DNA from: Microvirga arvi
Lineage (GTDB): Bacteria; Pseudomonadota; Alphaproteobacteria; Rhizobiales; Beijerinckiaceae
Assembly (NCBI RefSeq): GCF_016892765.1
Contig: NZ_JAFEMD010000016.1
Coordinates: 56,218 to 120,217 of the forward strand
Direction: 5' to 3'
Length of the DNA stretch: 64,000 nucleotides
Part shown: piece after piece, positions 32,687 through 41,815 of the stretch
Position numbering within the stretch: the stretch's first letter is position 1
Layout of the letters: each line of letters opens with the position of its first letter
The notes under the pieces: model-generated
The model's input: only the letters and a program-made list of their open reading frames with translations
Databases searched by the model: none
What the model was told of the DNA's origin: nothing
Made by a program: the position numbers and the translations under genes

Positions 32687-33349
32687 TCAGCGCTGGGCAA
32701 GGCGGGCGAGAAATGTCTCGACGCTGGGCAGGATGCGCTCGACGATGATCTCGATGCCCTTGGCCGTCGGATGCAGGCCGTCGGGCAGGTTGAGGGACCG
32801 GTCGCCGGCGACTCCGTCCAGGAAGAAGGGATAGAGCACAAGGTCGTGCGTCTTCGCAATGTCCCGATGGATGGGATCGAACTTGGCAATGTAGTCCGGG
32901 CCGAGATTGCGCGTGGCATACATGCCGGCGAGCATGACCGGAATGTTGCGGCTTTTAAGCTGCTCCACGATGGTCTCGAGGTTCTTCCGGGTGAGCGCCG
33001 GGTCGAGACCGCGCAGCATGTCGTTGGCGCCGAGCTCCAGGATCACCCCATCGGTGCCGTCGGGCACGGACCAGTCGAGCCGGTCGAGCCCGCCGGAGGA
33101 GGTGTCACCGGAGACGCCCGCATTGGCGATCTCCACCTTGTACCCCTTGGCCTTCAGCGCCCGCTCCAGAACCACCGGAAAGGCGGCTTCCTGCGGCAAT
33201 CCGTAGCCCGCGCTCAGGCTGTCGCCCAAGGCCACGAGGCGAATCGGCTGGCCTTGCGCCTGGGCTGCGGCGAAAGGGGCGATCATCGCGGCAAGCATGG
33301 CCGCACACGCAAAAATGATCGTCATGAATGGGCCGGATTGGCGCTTCAT
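32687..33349 (-). CDS. tesA: Periplasmic GDSL esterase/thioesterase I
   Basis: A 220-residue SGNH hydrolase with signal peptide (residues about 1-32, AAAQAQG). Blocks: GDSLSAGYG (Ser44), Gly81 in GVSGDTSSG, GANDMLRG (Asn109), DGLHPT (Asp190, His193). It matches E. coli TesA (acyl-CoA thioesterase/lysophospholipase L1/arylesterase). Start 33349 follows GGGAAG; ATG 33364 is an alternative. Divergent from the YbbA/YbbP genes, the same pairing as in E. coli. Confidence 0.92.
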   Translation of the reverse strand: MKRQSGPFMTIIFACAAMLAAMIAPFAAAQAQGQPIRLVALGDSLSAGYGLPQEAAFPVVLERALKAKGYKVEIANAGVSGDTSSGGLDRLDWSVPDGTDGVILELGANDMLRGLDPALTRKNLETIVEQLKSRNIPVMLAGMYATRNLGPDYIAKFDPIHRDIAKTHDLVLYPFFLDGVAGDRSLNLPDGLHPTAKGIEIIVERILPSVETFLARLAQR

Positions 33350-33422
33350 CAATAGGCTTCCCATCTCTACCGGACTAGAACCGGGTTAAATCTCAAGTTT
33401 CCAACAGATCGGGTGAACGGGC

Positions 33423-34115
33423 ATGCAGGACAAGGCCATCGCGCTGCACGATGTCGATTTGAGCCTCGGGCGCGGGGCCGCGCGGGTGCATATCCTCAAG
33501 GGGATTTCCCTCGGGATCGACAAAGGCGAGGCGGTGGGGCTCGTCGGCCCCTCGGGCTCCGGCAAGTCGACCCTGCTCATGACCATGGCCGGATTGGAGC
33601 GCCCCGATTCGGGAAAAGTCATTGTCGACGGCACCGATCTGTCGGGCCTCGACGAGGATGCGCTGGCGCGATTTCGCGGCCGCCGGATCGGCATCGTGTT
33701 CCAGTCCTTTCACCTCGTTCCCACCATGACGGCCCTGGAAAACGTGGCGCTTCCCCTGGAGCTTGCCGGCGAGGACGCCGCCTTCGAGCGCGCGGAAGCC
33801 GAGCTGCAGGCCGTGGGCCTGGGGTCTCGCCTGCAGCATTATCCGGCGCAGCTCTCCGGGGGCGAGCAGCAGCGCGTGGCGATCGCCCGCGCCATCGTGC
33901 CCAACCCGGCCATCCTCGTGGCCGACGAGCCCACCGGCAACCTCGACGAGAACACGGGCGGGTCCATCATCGACCTGCTCTTCGCCCTCAAGCGCGACCG
34001 GGGCGCGACCCTGGTGCTCGTGACCCACGATCTCAATCTCGCCCGGCTGTGCGATCGCATGGTGCGCCTGCGCTCGGGGCAGATCGAAGCCGGCGCGGCC
34101 TCGGCCGTGGCTTAA
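33423..34115 (+). CDS. ABC transporter ATPase, YbbA-like
   Basis: A 230-residue ATPase of the LolD/MacB/YbbA group: Walker A GPSGSGKST (about residues 42-50), FQSFHLVPTMTALENV, signature LSGGEQQRVAIARA, Walker B AILVADEPTGNLD and the H-loop LVTHD. It works with the large permease encoded 10 bases downstream. The system is thought to act on envelope lipids or lipoproteins; the exact substrate of YbbAP is not settled. Confidence 0.92.
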   Translation: MQDKAIALHDVDLSLGRGAARVHILKGISLGIDKGEAVGLVGPSGSGKSTLLMTMAGLERPDSGKVIVDGTDLSGLDEDALARFRGRRIGIVFQSFHLVPTMTALENVALPLELAGEDAAFERAEAELQAVGLGSRLQHYPAQLSGGEQQRVAIARAIVPNPAILVADEPTGNLDENTGGSIIDLLFALKRDRGATLVLVTHDLNLARLCDRMVRLRSGQIEAGAASAVA

Positions 34116-34125
34116 GGAAAAGCCC

Positions 34126-36714
34126 ATGCACGGCACCCTTTCGGCCACGCCGCCGAAGCGATCCCCTTACCGATCCCGCCTGCCGCTCCTGCTGCGCTTG
34201 GCCTTCCGCGAGCTGCGCGCCGGCCTCAAGGGCTTCGGCATCTTTCTCGCCTGCATTGCGCTCGGCGTTGCGGCGATTGCGAGCGTCTCGTCCCTGTCCC
34301 GGTCGCTCACGGAGGGCATTTCCCGCGAGGGCCGGCGGATTCTCGGCGGCGACATGGCCTTTTCCTTGATCCAGCGCGAGGCGGGCGCCCCTGAGCGGGC
34401 GTTCCTCGAATCCAGGGGCCGGGTCAACGTGATCGCCTCCATGCGCGCCATGGCGGTGGCCGGCGGCAAGGGCTCCGGGCTCGTGGAGATGAAGGCGGTC
34501 GATGCGGGCTATCCCACCGTCGGTGCGCTTGAAACCGACCCCCAGCTTCCCCCTGCCGAGCTCTTTGCCGAGCGCGACGGCGCCTTCGGGGCGGCGGTGG
34601 ATTCGGCGCTGCTGGCGCGGCTCGACCTCAAGGTGGGCGACCGGGTGACAGTGGGCGGCGCCAACGTGGAGCTGCGGGCGCGCCTCGTCTCCGAGCCCGA
34701 CAAGATCGCCGACGGCATCGGCTTCGGGCCGCGGCTCCTGCTCTCGCAGCAGGCGCTGCAGGCGACGGGCCTCGTACAGCCCGGCAGCCTCGTGCGCTGG
34801 ACCTACCGGCTCACCCTGCCGCCTGAGCTGTCGACGGAGGAGGGGTTGACCCGGATCGAAGCCGAGGCGAGCCGTGTCCTGCCGGAGGCGGGCTGGAACA
34901 TCCGCACGCGGCTGAACGCCGATCCGCGCTTTGCCCGCAACATCGAGCGCTTCACCCAGTTCCTGACGCTGGTCGGCCTCACGGCGCTGCTTGTGGGCGG
35001 CGTCGGCGTCGCCAATGCGGTGCGCGGCTTCGTCGACCGCAAGCGCGCTTCCATCGCCACCCTCAAGAGCCTCGGCGCTCCGGGCGGGCAGGTGGTGATG
35101 CTGTATCTGACTCAGGTGATGATGATCGCGGTCGTCGGCATCGGTATCGGACTGGCCTTCGGGGCGGCCCTGCCGTTCGTGATTACGGCGCTCTTCGGAC
35201 ATCTCCTGCCGATCCCGATCCAGCCGACGCTGGCCTGGAGCGAGCTCGGCATCGCGCTGCTCTACGGGGCGCTCACCGCCTTGGTGTTTGCGATCGCGCC
35301 CTTGGGCCGTGCCCATGACGTGCCGGTCTCAGGCCTCTTCCGCGACCAGATCGATCCGGAGCGGCGCTGGCCGCGCAAGCGTTACCTGACGGCGCTCATT
35401 CTCTCCGTCGCGGCGCTCGTCGGGCTGTCGCTGCTCGCGGCCTATGACCGGCGCATCGCCCTGATGTTCGTCGGGGCCGCAGCCGGGTCCTTCGTGCTGC
35501 TGCGCCTTGTCGCCCTAGGAATCATGGCGCTCGCCCGTCGCATGCCCCGTCCCCGGCGCACGGCGCCGCGGCTGGCGCTCGCCAACATCCACCGTCCGGG
35601 GGCGCTCACGCCCTCGCTGGTGCTCTCGCTGGGCCTCGGCATCACGCTCCTGGTGACGCTCGCGCTCATCGACACCAACCTCACCCGTCAGCTGACGCAG
35701 AGCCTGCCGGAGCGGGCGCCGAGCTTCTTCTTCCTCGACATCCCGAACCAGCAGGCCGATGCCTTCGAAGGTTTCCTCAAGAACCAGGCCACCGATGCGC
35801 AGATCGAACGCGTGCCGATGATGCGCGGCCGTCTTGTGACCCTCGGCGGCCGTCCCGTCGCCGAGGTCAAGGCGCCCGAGGATGTGTCCTGGGTGCTGGA
35901 GGGCGACCGCGGCATCACCTATGCCAAGGTGCCACCGGAGGGCTCGAAGATCGTGCAGGGCGAGTGGTGGCCCGAGGACTATCGCGGCAGACCGCTCGTC
36001 TCCTTCGACCGCAGGATCGCCGAGGGCTTGGGGCTGAAGATCGGCGACGAGATCACCGTCAACGTGCTCGGGCGCAACATCAGCGCCACCATTGCCTCCT
36101 TACGCGAGGTGGAATGGCGCTCCATGGGCATCAACTTCGTGATGGTGTTCTCGCCCAATGCCTTCGCCGGCGCGCCGCACACGCATCTTGCCACCGTCAC
36201 TTTCCCGAATGGATCCAACGCGGCGTTGGATGCCAGGATTCTGCGCAGCTCCGCCCAGGCCTATCCCATGGTCACGAGCGTACGGGTGAAGGATGCTCTG
36301 GAGGCGGTGAACGATGTGGTCTCGCAGCTCGTCATGGCGATTCGCGGCGCAAGCTCGATCGCGCTGATCGCGAGCCTCCTGGTGCTCGCAGGCGCTCTGG
36401 CGGCCGGGCACCGGGCGCGGCTCTACGATGCGGTGGTGCTCAAGACGCTCGGCGCCACCCGCACCCGGCTGCTCTCGGCCTATGCCCTCGAATACGGACT
36501 GCTCGGGCTCGCCACGGCGGTATTCGGGCTGCTGGCAGGTTCTCTCGCCGCCTATTTCATCGTCGACCGGGTCATGAACCTAAGCTTTACCTTAGACCTG
36601 TCGGGTGCCATCCTGGCTTCTGCCTTGGCGGTTCTCGTGAGTGTCGGATTAGGGCTGATCGGGACCTGGCGGATCCTAAGTCAAAAACCGGCGCAATATT
36701 TAAGAAACCTTTGA
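34126..36714 (+). CDS. FtsX-family ABC permease, YbbP-like
   Basis: An 862-residue inner-membrane protein with ten predicted segments: one near residue 37, then two FtsX blocks (about 285-430 with TLVGLTALLVGGVGVANAVR and 730-860 with ASLLVLAGALAAGHRARLYD) and a middle helix cluster (420-530), plus two large periplasmic regions. This is the YbbP layout and differs from the four-helix MacB/LolC form. Forms an operon with the ATPase. Confidence 0.92.
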   Translation: MHGTLSATPPKRSPYRSRLPLLLRLAFRELRAGLKGFGIFLACIALGVAAIASVSSLSRSLTEGISREGRRILGGDMAFSLIQREAGAPERAFLESRGRVNVIASMRAMAVAGGKGSGLVEMKAVDAGYPTVGALETDPQLPPAELFAERDGAFGAAVDSALLARLDLKVGDRVTVGGANVELRARLVSEPDKIADGIGFGPRLLLSQQALQATGLVQPGSLVRWTYRLTLPPELSTEEGLTRIEAEASRVLPEAGWNIRTRLNADPRFARNIERFTQFLTLVGLTALLVGGVGVANAVRGFVDRKRASIATLKSLGAPGGQVVMLYLTQVMMIAVVGIGIGLAFGAALPFVITALFGHLLPIPIQPTLAWSELGIALLYGALTALVFAIAPLGRAHDVPVSGLFRDQIDPERRWPRKRYLTALILSVAALVGLSLLAAYDRRIALMFVGAAAGSFVLLRLVALGIMALARRMPRPRRTAPRLALANIHRPGALTPSLVLSLGLGITLLVTLALIDTNLTRQLTQSLPERAPSFFFLDIPNQQADAFEGFLKNQATDAQIERVPMMRGRLVTLGGRPVAEVKAPEDVSWVLEGDRGITYAKVPPEGSKIVQGEWWPEDYRGRPLVSFDRRIAEGLGLKIGDEITVNVLGRNISATIASLREVEWRSMGINFVMVFSPNAFAGAPHTHLATVTFPNGSNAALDARILRSSAQAYPMVTSVRVKDALEAVNDVVSQLVMAIRGASSIALIASLLVLAGALAAGHRARLYDAVVLKTLGATRTRLLSAYALEYGLLGLATAVFGLLAGSLAAYFIVDRVMNLSFTLDLSGAILASALAVLVSVGLGLIGTWRILSQKPAQYLRNL

Positions 36715-36942
36715 GCGCCGCAGGATCGGCTAGCGTTATAAAAGAGCGCAAAGAGCTTTATGAGGAGCGGCATCAACTCTGCTCTTCGGTTTTCTTGCAT
36801 CACGAAGATTTGAAGCTTGACCTTGCCCCTTGCGGAAAAGGGGCCGACCTCTCATATTTTGGGTGTCGTCGCCCAACGCGGCGGCCGAGGGCTGATACCC
36901 AGCCTTTCGAGGGAACAACGGACACCGCGAGAAAGGACTCCG

Positions 36943-37725
36943 ATGCAACCGTATGAGCAAAACCAAAACGCCTATGGCACCGGCTTTGCCCGGACGGCGG
37001 CTCAGGTCGATCAGGGCCTGCGCGCCTTCATGCTCGGCGTCTACAACAACATGGTCCTGGGCCTTGCCATCTCGGCCCTGGTCGCGCTCGGCATCAACAT
37101 GCTGGCCACCACGAGCGATCCGTCGCAAGCGGTTGCCCGGATGGGTGGTGTCGGCCTGACCCAGTTCGGCGCGACCCTGTATGGCTCGCCCCTGATGTGG
37201 GTTGTGGCACTGGCGCCTCTGGCCTTTATCTTCTTCTTCTCGTTCCGCATGGACCGGATGTCGGCGGCGGCTGCTCGCACCACCTTCTTCGCCTTTGCGG
37301 CGGTGATGGGTGCTTCGCTCTCGACGCTTCTCATCCGCTACACCGGTGCGAGCGTCGTTCAGGTGTTCTTCATCACGGCGGCGGCCTTCGGTTCGCTGTC
37401 CCTGTGGGGCTACACCACGAACCGCAGCCTGTCCGGCATGGGCTCGTTCCTGATGATGGGTCTCGTCGGCCTGATTCTGGCCTCGATCGTGAACATCTTC
37501 GTCGCATCGAGCATGCTGCAGTTCGGCATCTCCGTGATCGGCGTGCTGATCTTCGCGGGCCTCACCGCCTACGACACGCAGAAGCTGAAGGAGATGTACC
37601 TGTACGGCAACTTCGACTCCGAGGCTGCCGCCAAGGTCTCCGTCTTCGGCGCCCTGACGCTGTACCTGGACTTCATCAACATGTTCCAGTTCCTCCTCGC
37701 TCTCGTGGGCAACCGCAACGAGTAA
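36943..37725 (+). CDS. Bax inhibitor-1/YccA family membrane protein
   Basis: A 260-residue protein with seven hydrophobic segments and the BI-1 C-terminal signature (LIFAGLTAYDTQKLKEMYL, followed by FGALTLYLDFINMFQFLL). BI-1 proteins are pH-sensitive calcium-leak channels, or FtsH modulators in the YccA case. ATG 36943 is used; the frame is open upstream to 36817 but has no membrane or family features there. A strong terminator follows. Confidence 0.93.
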   Translation: MQPYEQNQNAYGTGFARTAAQVDQGLRAFMLGVYNNMVLGLAISALVALGINMLATTSDPSQAVARMGGVGLTQFGATLYGSPLMWVVALAPLAFIFFFSFRMDRMSAAAARTTFFAFAAVMGASLSTLLIRYTGASVVQVFFITAAAFGSLSLWGYTTNRSLSGMGSFLMMGLVGLILASIVNIFVASSMLQFGISVIGVLIFAGLTAYDTQKLKEMYLYGNFDSEAAAKVSVFGALTLYLDFINMFQFLLALVGNRNE

Positions 37726-37751
37726 CGGAGAACGGAGCGGACGCTCTTTCG

Positions 37752-37786
37752 AAAGCCCCGGCCTTCAGGTCGGGGCTTTTGTTTTG
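37752..37786 (+). terminator. Intrinsic terminator after the BI-1 gene
   Basis: Stem AAAGCCCCG / CGGGGCTTT (9 bp) with a ten-base loop region, followed by TGTTTTG. It lies 27 bases after the stop codon and could also end the convergent GYD gene transcript because the stem starts with AAA. Confidence 0.85.
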
Positions 37787-37803
37787 ACGAGTTTGTTGGA
37801 CCT

Positions 37804-38130
37804 TCACGCGCCCGGCGGGCGATACTTGACCGACTTCGCTTTCCCAAGCGCTCCCATCAGTTCCTCGACGCTGAGGAGAACGGTCGTCTCGCTCGAGCGA
37901 ATCGCGCCTCCCGCGCCGATGGCAAGCATGACAGCTGCCATCGACACGTTGTCCGGCGCTTCCCATAAATTCCAGCCATCGTGTTCGCCGAAGGCGTACC
38001 AGAACCCGTGCAGCTTTCCACCGACCGACTCGATGTACGAACTCGCAGCCGCGCGGCGATCCTCGGGGTTTTCGATCAGGCGCGCCCAAGTCTCGGGCGT
38101 GTAGCTGAAGCGCGTAAGATACATGGCCAT
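37804..38130 (-). CDS. GYD domain protein
   Basis: A 108-residue alpha+beta ferredoxin-like protein: MAMYLTRFSYTPETWARLIE, RRAAASSYIESVGGKLHGFW and the YAFGEHDGWNLWEAPDN segment that defines the family (GYD variant GEHD here). Family function is unknown. It stands alone, convergent with the BI-1 gene. Confidence 0.88.
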   Translation of the reverse strand: MAMYLTRFSYTPETWARLIENPEDRRAAASSYIESVGGKLHGFWYAFGEHDGWNLWEAPDNVSMAAVMLAIGAGGAIRSSETTVLLSVEELMGALGKAKSVKYRPPGA

Positions 38131-38229
38131 GACTTACCTCTCCCGTCAGAGTTTGGCCCCAGCGAACGCAGTTAACGCTCAAAACGGAAAAGCGGCGAGT
38201 CATTTGCAAACGGCAAAAGAAAAATAGGT

Positions 38230-39747
38230 TTATCTCTGCCTCGAGGGCGCAGAGCAGCGATAGCCGAAAGTGGCGCTGGCAACGGCTGCGGCGGCGCAGA
38301 TCAGAGCAACCAGCCCGAACCCGCCGATCATGGCCGTAGCATAGATTCCTCTTACCTTGTCGGAAGGCGGGATGGACATCGGGGGCGCGGTACCGAAGGT
38401 CGATCTGACGAAGAGATTTGCCATCTCCGGGCTCACCCATGCGGCGGCATATTGGAAGCCGAAGGTGGCGATGGCGCCGAGACCGGCGACGGCGATCAGT
38501 CCCGCGACGCGGGAGATCGCGTTGTTGATGCCCGAGGCCACGCCGATGCGCTCATCGGGGGCGGCATTCATGACCGTCGTCGACAGCGGCGCGACCGTGA
38601 TGCCCATCCCCAGCCCCATCACGGCCATGACCGGCACGACCGCGGGCCAATAGCCGCCATGAAGAACGGCGGGAGCCAGGAGCGCGAAGCTCAAGCCGGT
38701 GATCATGGGGCCGATGGTCAGAAGCATGCGGGTGCCGAACCGATCGGTCATGACGCCGCCGAGCCGGGACAACACGGCCATGACGAGGGTGAAGGGCAGA
38801 AACACCGAGCCTGCCTTGGCGGCCGAATAGCCGTGAGCCTCGATCAGCGCCGTCGGCAGAAAGAACAAGGCGCCGCTGAGCGCGAAATAGAGCAGCAGGG
38901 TCAGCGCATTGACATTGGCGAAAGCGGGCACGCGAAACAGGTCGAGCGGCATCATCGGCGCGGCGCTGCGCTTCTCGTGAAATAGGAAGAGGCCGAGAAA
39001 TACCGCACCGGTGAGCGTCAGAAGGACAGCGGTGCTCCGCTGGCTGTTCCGTTCGCCGAGCGCCGTCAGCCCGTAGGCAAGAAGGCCCAGGGCGGCGACC
39101 GCAAGGAAAGCGCCGAGCCAGTCCATGGCAGTCCCTGCCACCACCGGGCTCTCCGGCACGTGTCGCCAGCACAGCCAGAGCGCCAGCGCGGCTATGGGAA
39201 CGTTGATCCAGAAGATCGCCTGCCACGGGCCCATATCGATCAGCCAGCCGCCGAGAATCGGCCCAAGCGCTGCGGCGATGGCGGAGGCTGCGGCCCAGGT
39301 GCCGATCGCCTTGCCCCGCGCGTCCTTCGGAAAATGGGCGCTGATCAGGGCGAGCGATCCCGGCACCAGCAGGGCTCCGCCGACGCCCTGGAAGGCCCGT
39401 GCCACAATCAGCATCCCGGCCGATCCGGACAGCCCGCACCACAGGGATGTCAGACCGAAACCGGCGATGCCGATCATGAAGATCCGCCTTAAGCCATAGG
39501 TGTCGCCGGCCGCGCCGCCGAGGAGCAGGAAGGCGGAGAGGGTGAGCGCATAGGCATTGGTGATCCACTGCATTTCAGCCAGGGATGCCTGCAGGCTCTC
39601 ACGCATCTGCGGAATGGCGACGGTCACGATGGCACCATCGGCGAAAACCATGCTGGAGGCCAGGATTGCGGTCCAGACCACGTAAGCTTGTGCCGTGGGC
39701 CCTGTGCTGGGCCGCGTTCCGCCTGAATGGAGCTGGTTCACCCGCAA
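38230..39747 (-). CDS. MFS drug transporter, DHA2 (EmrB/QacA-like) group
   Basis: A 505-residue protein with about 14 hydrophobic segments, as in the DHA2 family. It shows motif A (GDTYGLRRIFMIG), motif C (AALGPILGGWLIDMGPWQAI) and the N-terminal FADGAIVTVAIPQMRESL motif. It probably expels toxic organic compounds using the proton gradient. No TetR regulator or EmrA-type partner is adjacent. Confidence 0.9.
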   Translation of the reverse strand: MRVNQLHSGGTRPSTGPTAQAYVVWTAILASSMVFADGAIVTVAIPQMRESLQASLAEMQWITNAYALTLSAFLLLGGAAGDTYGLRRIFMIGIAGFGLTSLWCGLSGSAGMLIVARAFQGVGGALLVPGSLALISAHFPKDARGKAIGTWAAASAIAAALGPILGGWLIDMGPWQAIFWINVPIAALALWLCWRHVPESPVVAGTAMDWLGAFLAVAALGLLAYGLTALGERNSQRSTAVLLTLTGAVFLGLFLFHEKRSAAPMMPLDLFRVPAFANVNALTLLLYFALSGALFFLPTALIEAHGYSAAKAGSVFLPFTLVMAVLSRLGGVMTDRFGTRMLLTIGPMITGLSFALLAPAVLHGGYWPAVVPVMAVMGLGMGITVAPLSTTVMNAAPDERIGVASGINNAISRVAGLIAVAGLGAIATFGFQYAAAWVSPEMANLFVRSTFGTAPPMSIPPSDKVRGIYATAMIGGFGLVALICAAAAVASATFGYRCSAPSRQR

Positions 39748-39849
39748 ACCCTTCCATGACGCATCATGTTAATCCGCCAGTGACGATAAAGACACTTGTC
39801 CCAAGCCGGCATCTTGTTCCCGGCACAGTCTACAATGCTTCCGTCTGAT

Positions 39850-39916
39850 GAGTGCATCGTGTGGAAAACCGGGTCCACTTTTCGCTGATGCGGCCCTCTG
39901 GATCCGCACGATGCGC
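39850..39916. repeat. Palindromic element R, copy 4 (short form)
   Basis: Only the second palindrome is present: GTGCATCGTGTGGAAAACCG, GGTCCACTTTTCGCTGATGC, GGCCCTCTGGATCCGCACGA TGCGCTA. It ends 12 bases before the GNAT start, so it is in or near the leader. Confidence 0.8.
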
Positions 39917-39928
39917 TATAGAAGGCCC

Positions 39929-40465
39929 ATGACCATTCTCGTGCGCCCTTCCTCCGATTCTGATCTGCATCGCATCACGGCCATCTATGCCCATGCCGTT
40001 ATGCATGGGACGGCCTCCTTTGAACTCGATCCGCCATCGGAGGAGGAAATGGCGCGGCGCCGGGCTGCGATCCTGGAAGGGGGCTATCCCTATCTCGTGG
40101 CGGAGAGCGACGGTGAGATCCTGGGCTATGCCTATGCGGGAGCCTACCGCACCCGGCCCGCCTATCGCTCCACGGTGGAGGATTCCGTCTACGTCGCTCC
40201 GTCCGCGCAGGGGCAGGGCGTCGGGCGCGCTCTGCTGATAGCCCTCATCGGGGCATGCGAGGCCCTGGATTTCCGGCTCATGGTGGCGGTCATCGGCGAC
40301 GAGGACTCACGCGGCTCCATCGGTCTGCACGAAAGCCTCGGCTTCGAGCCCGCCGGAATTCTCAAGGGGATCGGCTACAAGCACGGACGCTGGCTCTCCA
40401 CCGTTCTCATGCAGCGCCCGCTCGGACGTGGCATCACTGAGCCGCCGACGCGGCCGATCGCGTGA
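39929..40465 (+). CDS. GNAT acetyltransferase, phosphinothricin/methionine-sulfoximine acetyltransferase-like
   Basis: A 178-residue GNAT protein of the Pat/MddA/YncA group: IRPSS-like start (LVRPSSDSDLHRITAIYAHA), TASFELDPPSEEEMARRR, YAYAGAYRTRPAYRSTVEDS, and the acetyl-CoA loop SAQGQGVGRALL, then LHESLGFEPAGILKGIGYKH. Probable N-acetylation of methionine derivatives or phosphinothricin-like compounds. The MFS gene that follows by nine bases may export the product (inference). Confidence 0.9.
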   Translation: MTILVRPSSDSDLHRITAIYAHAVMHGTASFELDPPSEEEMARRRAAILEGGYPYLVAESDGEILGYAYAGAYRTRPAYRSTVEDSVYVAPSAQGQGVGRALLIALIGACEALDFRLMVAVIGDEDSRGSIGLHESLGFEPAGILKGIGYKHGRWLSTVLMQRPLGRGITEPPTRPIA

Positions 40466-40474
40466 AATCACCCC

Positions 40475-41722
40475 ATGGTCGCGACCCTGATCCGCAGGCC
40501 GACGGATGGCCTCTGGCAGAACCCGGATTTCATGCGCCTGTGGGGCGCGCAGACCCTGTCGGCCGTCGGCACGCGCTTCACCCGTGAAGGCTTGCCGATC
40601 ATCGCGGCTCTCACCCTCGATGCCTCGGCGACGGATCTCGGTCTCCTCGTGGCGCTGAGCCTCCTGCCGGGCGTGATCCTGAGCCCTTTCGCGGGGTCCT
40701 GGGTCGACCGCACGCGCCGCCGACGCGTGCTCATCATGGCGGATCTGCTGCGCGCTGCGGTGCTGATGACCTTGCCTTTCATGGCTTGGTTCGATGCGAT
40801 CACCATCGGCCAGGTGATCGGCGTCGCGACCGCCGTGGCCCTGTTCTCCATGTTCTTCCAGACCGCGGACAATGCCTATCTGCCGACCGTGGTGGACAAG
40901 GATCAGCTCCTGGAAGGCAACGCGAAGCTCGCCACCACCGATGCTCTCGCGGAAATTGCGGGACCTGCTCTCGCGGGGCTGGCAATCCAGACGCTGACCG
41001 CGCCGTTCGCCATCCTGTTCGATGCCTTGTCCTATCTCTGGTCTGCCGTGCTGCTGGCGTCCATCAAATGCCCCGAGCCGCCTCTCGTCACAGGAGAGCA
41101 AGCTCCGAATCTCTGGCGCGAGACAGGGGAGGGCATGCGCTTCGTCTTCGGGCATCCGGTGCTCAGGCCAATGACCTTGTGCCTTGCGACGCTCACCTTT
41201 TTCCTGAGCCTCTTCGCGCCGCTCTACGTGCTGTATGCGGTCCGCGATCTCGGCATCCAGCCTGGGCTTCTCGGATTCATCGTCGCTCTCGGCGGCATCA
41301 GCGGGTTGGTCGGAGCGCGTCTGGCAGCCTGGGCCGGACGGCGCTTCTCCGTCCGCAAGGTTCTCATCGGCGCGTTGCTCGCCTACGGGTTCGTGACCTG
41401 TTTCATTCCCCTGGCGCAGGGTCCTCTCTGGATGGCGGCCGGAGCGCTGTGCATCGGTCAGCTGTTCGGCGATGGCCTCTATGTCGCTTTCTCCACCAAT
41501 GCCACTGTCCTGCGCCAGAAGGTGACGCCGGATTCCTTGCGGGGGCGTGAGGCGGGCACCGTACATCTTCTGACCGGTGGGCTCGGGCTGGTCGCGGCCC
41601 TGATCGCCGGGTTCGTCGCGGACTGGATCGGCATCCGGGTCGTCCTTTGGACAGGGGCCTTGGGCATTATCGCGTCGAGCCTCTGGCTTCTGACCATCCC
41701 GCAGGATGCGGATCTGCGCTAG
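40475..41722 (+). CDS. MFS transporter, MFS_3 (EntS-like) group
   Basis: A 415-residue membrane protein with about 12 segments: FMRLWGAQTLSAVGTRFTRE at the N-terminus, motif A-like GSWVDRTRRRRVLIMADLLR, and LFSMFFQTADNAYLPTVV, features of the MFS_3 exporter group. It follows the GNAT gene by nine bases, so both are likely cotranscribed. Its TAG stop lies inside the end of R repeat copy 5 (CGCTAG), so the C-terminus was probably set by that insertion. Confidence 0.88.
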   Translation: MVATLIRRPTDGLWQNPDFMRLWGAQTLSAVGTRFTREGLPIIAALTLDASATDLGLLVALSLLPGVILSPFAGSWVDRTRRRRVLIMADLLRAAVLMTLPFMAWFDAITIGQVIGVATAVALFSMFFQTADNAYLPTVVDKDQLLEGNAKLATTDALAEIAGPALAGLAIQTLTAPFAILFDALSYLWSAVLLASIKCPEPPLVTGEQAPNLWRETGEGMRFVFGHPVLRPMTLCLATLTFFLSLFAPLYVLYAVRDLGIQPGLLGFIVALGGISGLVGARLAAWAGRRFSVRKVLIGALLAYGFVTCFIPLAQGPLWMAAGALCIGQLFGDGLYVAFSTNATVLRQKVTPDSLRGREAGTVHLLTGGLGLVAALIAGFVADWIGIRVVLWTGALGIIASSLWLLTIPQDADLR

Positions 41723-41815
41723 CGCATCGTGCGGACCCAGAGGGCCACGTCAGCGACCCGCAGGGCCACGTGAGTGAAAAATGGGCCCGGTTTTCCGCCC
41801 GAACGATGCTCTAGT
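41718..41815. repeat. Palindromic element R, copy 5, carrying two stop codons
   Basis: GCTAGCGCATCGTGCGGACC, CAGAGGGCCACGTCAG, GGGCCCGGTTTTCCGC, CGAACGATGCTCTAG. The left CTAG holds the TAG of the MFS gene (41720-41722) and the right CTAG the reverse-strand TAG of the DUF2794 gene (41811-41813). A second internal GGGCCACGT indicates a small internal duplication. Confidence 0.85.

Noticed and set aside
34033..35316. Minus-strand frame of 427 codons opposite the YbbP-like permease
   Set aside because: Composition rich in Arg, Glu, Gly and His without any family motif; the plus-strand gene is clear.
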